Source of the DNA: Saprospirales bacterium
GTDB taxonomy: Bacteria; Bacteroidota; Bacteroidia; Chitinophagales; Saprospiraceae
Direction of reading: 5' to 3'
Assembly (NCBI GenBank): GCA_003448025.1
Contig: DLXL01000208.1
Span: 1-5,464, forward strand
DNA length: 5,464 nucleotides
The notes beneath the pieces are model-generated. The model made no database searches. It was not told where the DNA came from and saw only the letters and a list, made by a program, of their open reading frames with translations. Position 1 is the stretch's first letter. Every line of letters begins with the position of its first letter. Both the position numbers and the translations under genes were made by a program. Of the stretch, positions 1-5,464 are shown in pieces.

Positions 1-17
1 TTTAAAAATGCACGGGG

Positions 18-227
18 CTATAAATAGTCAAAAGGGATCACAGATGAATATACTTCCTGAACGTCCACACCGCAATCACAGCAATTAAAATTCGGATCAT
101 CTGTGGGAAAAGACGGAGAAAGATAGGGCAGCAAGCAGCCTGAATCGTATGGCGGTGCGATTTCTTTTTTGCAAGCCCAAAAGGAAAGGAGCAAAAAGAT
201 ACCAATTCTGCAGGAAGATAATTTCAT
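18..227 (-). CDS. Small Cys-rich putative lipoprotein (69 aa), function unknown
   Basis: I do not recognise this protein. The ATG at 227 gives 69 residues ending at a TAG at 18-20. The N-terminus reads as a lipoprotein signal: MKLSSCR, a hydrophobic stretch (residues 8-18), then Cys19 followed by KKE. The 'ACKKE' junction is common in Bacteroidota lipoproteins, although Phe and Trp at -3 and -2 are poor matches to the classical lipobox. If Cys19 is lipidated, the mature peptide is only about 51 residues and carries Cys31 plus a CCDC cluster at 49-52. That could bind a metal or form disulfides, but this is speculation. The frame extends upstream to a TTG at 284, but the ATG is preferred because it puts the signal peptide at the N-terminus and leaves room for a promoter-like element upstream. 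No Shine-Dalgarno is visible, which is normal for this phylum. It may be a real small gene or a chance frame; the signal-like start is the main support. Confidence 0.45.
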   Translation of the reverse strand: MKLSSCRIGIFLLLSFWACKKEIAPPYDSGCLLPYLSPSFPTDDPNFNCCDCGVDVQEVYSSVIPFDYL

Positions 228-253
228 ATATCGTGTTTTTATACTTGTATTTT

Positions 254-285
254 GAAAAATAGAACGTGCCAATTGTAGAGACAAT
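254..285 (-). promoter_or_regulatory. Possible promoter for the small lipoprotein gene
   Basis: Read on the minus strand, TATTTTTC (261-254) resembles the Bacteroidota -7 element TAnnTTTG with one mismatch. An ATTG (285-282) lies 20 bases upstream, as a -33 element would. The end of the -7-like box is 26 bases from the ATG at 227, leaving a short leader. The match is imperfect in an AT-rich stretch, so this is weak evidence. Confidence 0.25.
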
Positions 286-363
286 TTCAGGCTATTACAT
301 AAAACTGTTTTGAAACTATTGACGCTGGATACGCTCCTTTAGTTGTATTCATTTCCTTACCGA

Positions 364-444
364 GCTGACGTGAGTGGCTAAACTAATGTTCTCACAAATC
401 TGGCCCAGGAGCCATTCACCAATGCCTGGCTGCTGACGTGGGTG
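364..444. repeat. Imperfect 13-bp direct repeat pair
   Basis: GCTGACGTGAGTG at 364-376 recurs as GCTGACGTGGGTG at 432-444, a single mismatch with a 68-bp offset. A match this long in non-coding DNA is mildly notable. It may be part of a structured intergenic element or may be chance. Confidence 0.4.
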
Positions 445-449
445 CGCTG

Positions 450-463
450 GGTCAAAAAAGACC
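450..463 (-). other. Small stem-loop with homopolymer loop
   Basis: GGTC (450-453) and GACC (460-463) enclose six A residues on the plus strand, so a minus-strand transcript would have a U6 loop. The stem is only 4 bp and would be marginal alone. It is listed because it is the third in a series sharing a GGTC/GACC core. Confidence 0.3.
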
Positions 464-468
464 GGCGG

Positions 469-498
469 AAAAGCTGCGGGGTCGTAAGACCCTCGCAG
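469..498 (-). terminator. Possible intrinsic terminator (second hairpin after the T9SS gene)
   Basis: CTGCGGGGTC (474-483) pairs with GACCCTCGCAG (488-498) around the 4-base loop GTAA, giving about 10 bp with a single bulged base. On the minus strand the stem is followed directly by C and then TTTT (472-469), which is intrinsic-terminator-like. It lies about 95 bases past the stop of the large minus-strand gene and may back up the hairpin at 514-549. The T run is short. Confidence 0.45.
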
Positions 499-502
499 GG
501 CG

Positions 503-549
503 AAAAAACCAACGTGGGTCATCACCCCCCAAAAGGAATGATAACCCAC
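503..549 (-). terminator. Probable terminator hairpin of the large T9SS gene
   Basis: On the minus strand GTGGGTTATCA (549-539) pairs with TGATGACCCAC (524-514), an 11-bp stem with one G-U wobble and a 14-base loop. After a 5-base spacer comes TTTTTT (508-503). The hairpin begins 43 bases beyond the TAG at 593-595. The T run is offset further from the stem than in a canonical terminator. On the plus strand no T run follows, so the signal is strand-specific. Confidence 0.5.
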
Positions 550-561
550 ATCAGATCAACC

Positions 562-591
562 ATCGATCCTATCGTTCATCGTCCATCGTTC
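562..591. repeat. Degenerate heptamer array at the 3' end of the T9SS gene
   Basis: On the plus strand the units are ATCGATC (562-568), a 2-base interruption, then ATCGTTC (571-577), ATCGTCC (578-584) and ATCGTTC (585-591). The run ends one base before the gene's stop codon (593-595 on the minus strand). The period and the GTCC core resemble the AATGTCC units at 5244-5381, though the sequence differs. Confidence 0.55.
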
Positions 592-592
592 C

Positions 593-3500
593 CTACCGTC
601 CGCCGGCAACAATCTTTCCACTGGCCAGCGTTTTTCCTTTTTCTGTGAGGCGCCAGAAATACAGCCCGCCACTCAGATTTTCCCGGTACACCGTGCAACT
701 CTGCTGGTTGAAATGCAATACCTGTACCCGTTTGCCGGCCGAATCAAAAATCTCCAAGATCCGGTCTTTAGCCTCCGGCAAATCCGCAGGCAGTATGAAC
801 TGCGCCTGATCCATGAACGGGTTGGGCATTACCTGCACCTGCACGCGCGCCTGATCCGGATAATCGTCTGTAGATACCAACAGATACTCGCCATAAACCC
901 GGGTCACCGTATTGGTAATGATGGGCGGATTCTGATCAAAATAAATGGCCGCCTTATTGTGTACCGCCGTACCGTTGGGCAATTCCGGTTTTGGGTAAAT
1001 TCGGAAGGAGAAATACCCCTGCGACCCCTCCGGATTGGTGGTGCTGTCTGGCAATAAAATGTTGTCAAACCGCACATGCAAAATACTGTCGCTGATCTGG
1101 GCAAAGGTGTAGGCATGACTCGCACCCAACAGCTCTATCCTGGACGGGTCCATTTTTGCTGAAATCGTATCCCGCAAAATCACCAGAAATGCCGTGTCGT
1201 TGCCGGTGTTCTGGAACCGAATGGTGTACTCCAGCGGCGTGCCCGGACGCACCAGGTGCTGTTCGCCAAAACCAAGCGGCAAGGCCGTTTTGTCGTTCGG
1301 ATCGTATGAGTTCACCACCTCCATACAGCGACTCGTAGACACCGGGCCCGCATTGCCACCCAAACCACTCGGAGAACCGCCTCCCATACCCAGGCAATTG
1401 GTGAGGGAATAGGTCACAATGGTATCGCCTGGCGCACCCGGCTCCTGCTGTGCCTCAATGCTTACCGTGGTAGAGTCAAACATCGGCAGTACCCCATGCA
1501 CTACCTGCGCTCCGGCCAACAACTGGAAATTGCCCTGGAACAGTACAATCTGATCTTCAACAATCACAAAATCCAGCAATCCGGCATTCGGACCATTGCC
1601 CACATTCTTGATGGTGAAATAAATAGAATCCGAATCGGTATCACATTCACCATCCACTTCCACGATGGCGCCCTGCCAGGATCCCGGGTGCATACACGGT
1701 GAATAATCCAGCAGTTTCGCAGCAATACATACCTGTTGACCAATCTGCAAATCACAATCGGCCGTGGTGTAAATCTTGATTTGTTCCCAGTCAATGGGTG
1801 TACCAAAGGGCACATCACCCAGTTCGTAGGTCAGCTTGTTGCCGTCTATGGCGTCCGGAACCGGCACGCCGCCACCATAAGTAAGCATTGGATCAAGCGT
1901 TACTTCCAGGGTCTGATCTTCTGCCGCTACTGTACCCAGGTTCTGGTAGTTGACTACAATGGTGCGCGTAGAGCAGGGCCGAACACTGTTCCCTTCAATA
2001 TGGAGGCCCATTTCCGGACAATTCAAGGCTGCATAAGCCACAAAATCTTCGGTTTGTACCAGCGGATCTGTTCCCGCCAGACTGATATTCCTGACAGCCT
2101 GACCACAGATGGCAAAATTTTGGTTCAGCGGATAGAGTTTCAGGGTATAATCGCCGGATGGCACAAAAATGGAATACTCCCCATTGGCATCCGTTTTCCA
2201 GTTGATGTTGCCGCCGTTGTATTGCAGGTTCATATCCCACAACACAACCGGAGGCTCCGCAGGATCGGCCAGACAATTATCGTTTTGATCCATTACCACC
2301 TTGCCTTTAATCTGGTGAATCAGATCCAGACTTTGGATCGGCAGGTCTACCACCTCAGCCCCGTTGGCATTGGCCGGAAACGATACGGTATTGGCAGCGG
2401 TAGGGCACAGGAAAAAGAAATGTTCATTCGGGTCTGCCGTGATCGTGAAATCGCCCGCTGGAAGTACCAGACGATAAGCGCCCTCACCATCGGAAAAGGA
2501 TGCAAAGCTTTCCAGGCCGTTGGATGCCACTACTTTGGTGTGGTAAAGGCCCGGTTCTCCGGCCTCTGCAGTGCAACTTTCGTTGTTGTCTTTGCGCACA
2601 AAACCGGTCACATGATTCTCAAAAAGGCCGGTATTGGCGCTTATTTTCATGAACCCCATTTCATCGCCCGAGCTTTTTCCTACACCGGCCGCCCAGCCAT
2701 CGGCTTCCGGCACACCGTTCATGGTAACCAGGGGTAGCTGGGCATCCACGGGCGATTCTGCACTCCAGTTCAGGTTGCCATCCGCATCAAAGCGCATGAG
2801 GTAGCCACGGTTTGTGGCAGTAGTGCCAAATGCCAGGAAGGTGCCGTCAGGATATGCCCGAACGCCTGTAAGGGATGTTGGAATGGGCAAATCCGGGCTA
2901 ACACTGGTTTCCACGCCATTATCGTCGTAAAACCGGAAATGCCATTTGCCGGTATTTTGCACATAAACACACACACCGAAACCGCCGTTTGGCATGGGAA
3001 AGATCTGGCCAAAGCCGGATGCCGGCTGAATTTGCCAAACCTGCGTGCCGGTATTGGTCAGTCTGGTAATCAAGGTGGAATTAAACTTACGGAACAACAG
3101 ATCGCCATTGGCCAGTACCACCGGAGGATCCTGAATGCCCTGTAGCGTAACATTGTAGTTAAATACCTCGTTGCCGGCCGGATCCAGGTGCTTCAAGGAT
3201 TTGGTGTTTCCATCAGAGTACACCAAAAAATTGCCATTGTCCAGAATATCCAGCACCTGCGCTGAGCGTTGAAATCCAGCCACTGGTTTTTGGTAATCCA
3301 GACTGCCATCGGCATTCAAACGCAGCAAATGGATATCGGTGGAGTCGTTGTGCAAACCCATAATCCAGTCGCCATCCGGAAGCTCAAATGCACTTCCTTT
3401 CGGGAAGGTAAGTCCCCCCCGGCCCTGGGGCGGCGGCACATAAAGATTATCCCACTCCACATTCAATGCGGCATCCAGCTTGATCACCCTGGGGCGCATA

Positions 3501-3715
3501 TCGATGCCAATGGTATTCCAGTCGGTTACTTCTACCTGACCGGTAAGCAGGTAGCCGCCATCTGCAGCCAGGCTAACCGACAAACCCGTGGAAGTTTCAA
3601 AACCTGCCTGGGTAGGGAAAACGATTTTTTGGTTTTGTTGGGCGTTCGCCAAGGTTGCGCCAAGGCAGATGAACAAACAGAGCATGTGCATCAGAGAAAG
3701 CAAATTCTTTTTCAT
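593..3715 (-). CDS. T9SS-secreted multidomain surface protein (beta-propeller, tandem Cys beta-sandwich domains, sorting tail)
   Basis: A 1040-residue protein beginning MKKNLLSLMH. Domains in order: Sec signal peptide (1-25, cleavage likely after ANA); seven propeller-like repeats (about 44-365), each with a DG or NG turn such as 'AADGGYLLTG', 'LPDGDWIMG' and 'YPDGTFLAFG'; two tandem SdrD-B/CNA-B-like beta-sandwich domains (about 371-470 and 471-570) with DxNxxC and DxxGxY motifs; DUF11-like extracellular domains (about 571-770); a Gly-rich linker (776-791); a 'SYDPNDK' domain (about 800-942, DUF7619-like); and a T9SS type A sorting domain (about 956-1040) with 'VMPNPF' and 'LSGGLYFWRL'. The sorting domain implies Por-secretin export with surface attachment or release. 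No catalytic motif is visible; adhesion or carbohydrate/protein binding is an inference. The ATG at 3715 is preferred over an in-frame GTG at 3754, which would add 13 polar residues before the signal peptide. It is transcribed alone and divergently from the helical-protein gene. Confidence 0.93.
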   Translation of the reverse strand: MKKNLLSLMHMLCLFICLGATLANAQQNQKIVFPTQAGFETSTGLSVSLAADGGYLLTGQVEVTDWNTIGIDMRPRVIKLDAALNVEWDNLYVPPPQGRGGLTFPKGSAFELPDGDWIMGLHNDSTDIHLLRLNADGSLDYQKPVAGFQRSAQVLDILDNGNFLVYSDGNTKSLKHLDPAGNEVFNYNVTLQGIQDPPVVLANGDLLFRKFNSTLITRLTNTGTQVWQIQPASGFGQIFPMPNGGFGVCVYVQNTGKWHFRFYDDNGVETSVSPDLPIPTSLTGVRAYPDGTFLAFGTTATNRGYLMRFDADGNLNWSAESPVDAQLPLVTMNGVPEADGWAAGVGKSSGDEMGFMKISANTGLFENHVTGFVRKDNNESCTAEAGEPGLYHTKVVASNGLESFASFSDGEGAYRLVLPAGDFTITADPNEHFFFLCPTAANTVSFPANANGAEVVDLPIQSLDLIHQIKGKVVMDQNDNCLADPAEPPVVLWDMNLQYNGGNINWKTDANGEYSIFVPSGDYTLKLYPLNQNFAICGQAVRNISLAGTDPLVQTEDFVAYAALNCPEMGLHIEGNSVRPCSTRTIVVNYQNLGTVAAEDQTLEVTLDPMLTYGGGVPVPDAIDGNKLTYELGDVPFGTPIDWEQIKIYTTADCDLQIGQQVCIAAKLLDYSPCMHPGSWQGAIVEVDGECDTDSDSIYFTIKNVGNGPNAGLLDFVIVEDQIVLFQGNFQLLAGAQVVHGVLPMFDSTTVSIEAQQEPGAPGDTIVTYSLTNCLGMGGGSPSGLGGNAGPVSTSRCMEVVNSYDPNDKTALPLGFGEQHLVRPGTPLEYTIRFQNTGNDTAFLVILRDTISAKMDPSRIELLGASHAYTFAQISDSILHVRFDNILLPDSTTNPEGSQGYFSFRIYPKPELPNGTAVHNKAAIYFDQNPPIITNTVTRVYGEYLLVSTDDYPDQARVQVQVMPNPFMDQAQFILPADLPEAKDRILEIFDSAGKRVQVLHFNQQSCTVYRENLSGGLYFWRLTEKGKTLASGKIVAGGR

Positions 3716-3739
3716 AGTTGTATAATGTTTGGTACGATG

Positions 3740-3772
3740 CAAAAGTGTCGGCACAAGCCCTCCGGAAACAAA
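3740..3772 (-). promoter_or_regulatory. Candidate promoter for the T9SS-secreted protein gene
   Basis: On the minus strand TTTG (3772-3769), 21 bases, then CACTTTTG (3747-3740) approximates the Bacteroidota pattern TTTG / TAnnTTTG, with one mismatch in the -7 box. The box ends 24 bases before the ATG at 3715, giving a short leader. The spacing falls within the range reported for Flavobacterium-type promoters. Confidence 0.4.
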
Positions 3773-3782
3773 ATCATTTTTT

Positions 3783-3790
3783 TAAATTTG
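3783..3790 (+). promoter_or_regulatory. Candidate -7 element for the helical-protein gene
   Basis: TAAATTTG matches the Bacteroidota -7 consensus TAnnTTTG exactly. It lies 56 bases upstream of the ATG at 3847, implying a leader of roughly 50 bases. No TTG sits at the expected -33 position, so the promoter would be weak or activator-dependent if real. The surroundings are AT-rich, so chance occurrence is possible. Confidence 0.4.
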
Positions 3791-3846
3791 CCGGATAACT
3801 TTTAATTAGATTCTGTCGTTTTTTATTGATTAACAATGTTTTAAGA

Positions 3847-5241
3847 ATGGATAATTCAGCCATCATGGAAGCCATTGCTGCGCTAAATGCCTGGGAAATT
3901 CGGGAATTTCGGCGTTGGCTGGAATCTCCGGCCTTTTCTACAAGGGCAGAATACCTGCCGCTGTACGATTACCTGGTAAAATGTACAGCCCGCAACAAGC
4001 CTGCCGATGCCACCCAAATCAGGCAAAAATTGGGCATTTCCGAAGAAAAAAAAGTGCGCTACCTGTTGTCGGGCCTGCTGGATGTGATCCGTGAATTTTT
4101 CATTCAAAAAGAAATGGAATCCGACACCGGTCATCGGGAAATTTATCTCCTGCGCGCCATGCGCAAGCGCAACCTGGAAAAAAACTTTAACCTGGCCGAC
4201 CGGGAATTTGATAAAGTGCTGGAACAAACCGGACAGGCGCATCTGGACCGGTTTCTGCTGAATTTTCAGCGCCACCGCGAGCGGTACGAATGGGGAACGG
4301 CGCAAAACCGCGCACAAATTTTTCCCTTCGAGTTACTCAGCACCCAACTCAATACCTGGTATGCCGGCCAGCTCATGCAGCTGGCTTGTATGGAAAAAAC
4401 GCAGCAGGCCGTACGGCGCCAGGAAACCCATATCCCGCCGGATTGGACCCTGTCTTTGCTGGAACAATTGCCCGGACAACGCCTACAACAACCGGCCGTA
4501 GCCTTGTATTACCTGGGTTATCAAATGCTCGCCCAACCCAACGAGCCCTCGCATATAACCGAATTTCAGTCGCTTTTGGCAGAAAATGCCGGCAAGTTAC
4601 CCCTGCCAGATGCCAAAGGCCTGCTCATGCTGGCCATCAATCACGGCATCAGAAGTATCAACGCAGGCAATCGGGATGCCATCCAAACCACCCTGGATTT
4701 TTACCTGTTTGGCCTGGAATCCAAGCTTCTTCAGGATAAGCGCGGCATGCTCTCCAAATACACCTACAACAATGTAATGATGACTTTCCTGGCCTTGCAA
4801 CGTTGGGACGATGCCCTGAATTTCCTCGAAAAATACGCCCCGGAACTCGAGCCTTCAGAGCGGGAAAACGTGTATTCCTATAACCTGGCTATTTTTCATT
4901 TCCGAAAAGGCAACTACGACGAAACCCTTAACCTGCTCCGCAACATCCACTTTTCCGACCCCATGTACAACCTGGAAAGCCGGAAAATGCTGCTCAAAAT
5001 TTACTATGAACAAGGCGATGTGGGTCCGCTTGAATCCTTGCTGGAAAACCTGCTCACCTGGCTCCGGCGGCATCCGGAAATTGGATACCACCGAGAAATG
5101 TATCGTAATCTGGCCCGTTTTACCGGTAAAATGCTGCGTATTCCGCCATCCGACAAGGATGCCCGCAAACGCCTCGAAGCCCGGGTTCGGGAAACACCAC
5201 TGGTTGCTGAAAGGAAATGGCTTTTGGAAAAAATAGGGTAG
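3847..5241 (+). CDS. All-helical cytoplasmic protein with C-terminal TPR-like repeats (464 aa), function unknown
   Basis: I cannot assign a function. The protein has no signal peptide or membrane segment, is rich in Leu, Glu, Arg and Lys, and looks alpha-helical throughout. Its N-terminus (residues 7-45) includes 'EIREFRRWLESPAF', a pattern I associate, from memory only, with uncharacterised Bacteroidota proteins. Residues 55-90 (QIRQKLGISEEKKV onward) look like a small helical domain, possibly winged-helix-like. Residues 97-150 are long charged helices. The C-terminal third has about three TPR-like helical pairs: 307-336 (ALQRWDDALNFLEKY), 342-372 (FRKGNYDETLNLLRNI) and 374-410 (YYEQGDVGPLESLLENLL), suggesting a protein-interaction scaffold. 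The ATG at 3847 is chosen; the frame extends to a TTG at 3826, and an ATG at 3865 is also possible. It is transcribed divergently from the T9SS gene 131 bases away, with a heptamer array starting three bases after its TAG. Confidence 0.88.
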   Translation: MDNSAIMEAIAALNAWEIREFRRWLESPAFSTRAEYLPLYDYLVKCTARNKPADATQIRQKLGISEEKKVRYLLSGLLDVIREFFIQKEMESDTGHREIYLLRAMRKRNLEKNFNLADREFDKVLEQTGQAHLDRFLLNFQRHRERYEWGTAQNRAQIFPFELLSTQLNTWYAGQLMQLACMEKTQQAVRRQETHIPPDWTLSLLEQLPGQRLQQPAVALYYLGYQMLAQPNEPSHITEFQSLLAENAGKLPLPDAKGLLMLAINHGIRSINAGNRDAIQTTLDFYLFGLESKLLQDKRGMLSKYTYNNVMMTFLALQRWDDALNFLEKYAPELEPSERENVYSYNLAIFHFRKGNYDETLNLLRNIHFSDPMYNLESRKMLLKIYYEQGDVGPLESLLENLLTWLRRHPEIGYHREMYRNLARFTGKMLRIPPSDKDARKRLEARVRETPLVAERKWLLEKIG

Positions 5242-5243
5242 AA

Positions 5244-5278
5244 AATATCCAATATCCAATATCCAATATCGAATGTCC
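5244..5278. repeat. Heptamer tandem array A (five units)
   Basis: Five contiguous 7-base units start two bases after the stop codon: AATATCC three times, then AATATCG and AATGTCC. The consensus is AATRTCS. The array would be transcribed as the 3' end of the helical-protein mRNA. The 7-base period and lack of conserved long repeats rule out a CRISPR array. Confidence 0.9.
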
Positions 5279-5289
5279 AAGTGGGGCGG

Positions 5290-5306
5290 GTGCTTGGCGT
5301 CAGCAC
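5290..5306. other. Small stem-loop between the heptamer arrays
   Basis: GTGCT (5290-5294) and AGCAC (5302-5306) form a perfect 5-bp stem with a 7-base loop. No T run follows on either strand, so it is not a convincing terminator. Confidence 0.3.
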
Positions 5307-5320
5307 GATTGTTTGGTAGT

Positions 5321-5339
5321 TCTCGCCTGGATGGCGAGA
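5321..5339 (+). terminator. Hairpin downstream of the helical-protein gene, weak terminator candidate
   Basis: TCTCGCC (5321-5327) and GGCGAGA (5333-5339) form a perfect 7-bp GC-rich stem with loop TGGAT. It is the strongest hairpin after the plus-strand gene, 80 bases past the stop. It is followed by GGATGGG rather than a T tract, so it may be only a structural part of the array spacer or an mRNA 3'-end stabiliser. Confidence 0.3.
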
Positions 5340-5346
5340 GGATGGG

Positions 5347-5381
5347 AATATCGAATAACCAATGTCCAATGTCGAATGTCC
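5347..5381. repeat. Heptamer tandem array B (five units)
   Basis: Five contiguous units, AATATCG, AATAACC, AATGTCC, AATGTCG and AATGTCC, lie in the same orientation as array A after a 68-base spacer. The units are more diverged than in array A, which suggests an older or independently drifting copy. Confidence 0.9.
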
Positions 5382-5386
5382 AACTA

Positions 5387-5464
5387 GGGGGGGGGGGGTG
5401 GGGGGGGGGGGGGGGGGGGGGGGGGGGGTAGCTGGGGGGGGGAGGGAGAGGGGGGAGAGGGGGG
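5387..5464. other. Terminal poly-G tract, probable sequencing artefact
   Basis: Of the last 78 bases about 68 are G, including runs of 12 (5387-5398) and 29 (5400-5428). The interruptions are isolated T, A and C residues, a pattern typical of no-signal G calls from two-colour sequencing joined to a contig end. Nothing biological should be annotated here unless independent reads confirm it. Confidence 0.85.

Larger units (their letters stand above)
228..592. other. 365-bp gene-poor interval with serial stem-loops
   Basis: No convincing gene lies here. The lipoprotein-proximal part (about 228-350) is AT-rich and holds one weak promoter candidate. The part from about 349 to 549 is more GC-rich and structured, with three stem-loops (514-549, 474-498, 450-463), a near-perfect 13-bp direct repeat (364-376 and 432-444) and a heptamer run (562-591). 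A 66-codon minus-strand frame (549-349) opens at a GTG inside the first stem-loop. An ATG at 522 is also available in that frame. The frame has no signal peptide and no motif I recognise, and it coincides with the hairpins, so I do not call it a gene. It could be the remnant of a gene or of a dispersed intergenic repeat. Confidence 0.6.
3716..3846. promoter_or_regulatory. Divergent intergenic promoter region
   Basis: These 131 bases separate the start codons of the two large genes. Candidate promoter elements for both strands fall within about 50 bases (3740-3790), so the two genes could be co-regulated or compete for polymerase. The stretch around 3771-3790 is very AT-rich. No Shine-Dalgarno is seen before either start; the bases before each ATG are A/T-rich, as is usual in Bacteroidota. 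I see no clear operator palindrome. Confidence 0.5.

Noticed and set aside
349..549. A 66-codon minus-strand frame with a GTG start (or ATG at 522)
   Set aside because: It coincides with the stem-loop cluster, has no signal peptide or known motif, and starts within the probable terminator of the preceding gene. A remnant gene cannot be fully excluded.
1736..2737. A 333-codon open frame on the plus strand
   Set aside because: It lies wholly antisense to the well-supported T9SS protein gene, has no recognisable domain and reads like a reverse-complement shadow of coding sequence.
3269..3805. A 178-codon plus-strand frame spanning the start of the T9SS gene
   Set aside because: It is antisense to the signal peptide and propeller region and runs through the divergent promoter region. 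No motif supports it.
4290..4739. A 149-codon plus-strand frame inside the helical-protein gene
   Set aside because: It is an out-of-frame overlap with a convincing gene, and its Pro/Arg/Thr-rich composition is typical of a shifted frame.
5004..5369. Minus-strand frames encoding 'DIGYWILDI'-like peptides
   Set aside because: These arise from translating the heptamer repeats and continue antisense into the helical-protein gene. They are repeat artefacts.
5244..5381. CRISPR array
   Set aside because: The units are only 7 bases, contiguous and degenerate, with no unique spacers of CRISPR size between repeats and no cas genes.
5387..5464. G-quadruplex regulatory element or telomere-like repeat
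   Set aside because: The homopolymer character, lack of a repeating unit and position at the contig end fit a base-calling artefact better.
1..5464. Defence system, mobile element or toxin-antitoxin module
   Set aside because: No transposase, integrase, nuclease, toxin or terminal inverted repeat is visible. The genes are a secreted surface protein, a helical protein and a possible lipoprotein.

Overview
The window looks like a contig end from a Bacteroidota genome, most plausibly a moderately GC-rich Saprospiria/Chitinophagia-type bacterium. The evidence is a large secreted protein with a type IX secretion (T9SS/Por) C-terminal sorting domain, start regions without Shine-Dalgarno sequences, TAnnTTTG-like promoter elements, and an 'ACKKE'-type lipoprotein signal. 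The lineage is inferred from these traits; no marker gene is present.

Layout: (1) 18-227, minus strand: a small Cys-rich putative lipoprotein. (2) 228-592: a gene-poor interval with a possible promoter for the lipoprotein, a run of three stem-loops that may be tandem terminators for the next gene, and a short degenerate heptamer array touching that gene's stop codon. (3) 593-3715, minus strand: a 1040-residue secreted multidomain protein, consisting of a signal peptide, a probable seven-bladed beta-propeller, two tandem 100-residue Cys-containing beta-sandwich domains, DUF11-like domains, a 'SYDPNDK' domain and a T9SS sorting tail. (4) 3716-3846: a 131-bp divergent promoter region. (5) 3847-5241, plus strand: a 464-residue all-helical cytoplasmic protein with TPR-like repeats, of unknown function. 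(6) 5244-5381: two five-unit heptamer arrays around a 68-bp spacer with two small hairpins. (7) 5387-5464: a nearly pure G tract that is most likely a sequencing or assembly artefact.

The two large genes are divergently transcribed from one short intergenic region, which allows shared regulation but does not prove a functional link. The large protein should cross the inner membrane by Sec and the outer membrane by the T9SS, ending on the surface or in the medium. The helical protein has no export signal and should stay in the cytoplasm. I found no RNA gene, transposase, CRISPR array or recognisable defence system. The less ordinary signals are the gene-end heptamer arrays, the serial stem-loops, the exact 100-residue domain duplication and the uncharacterised helical protein.
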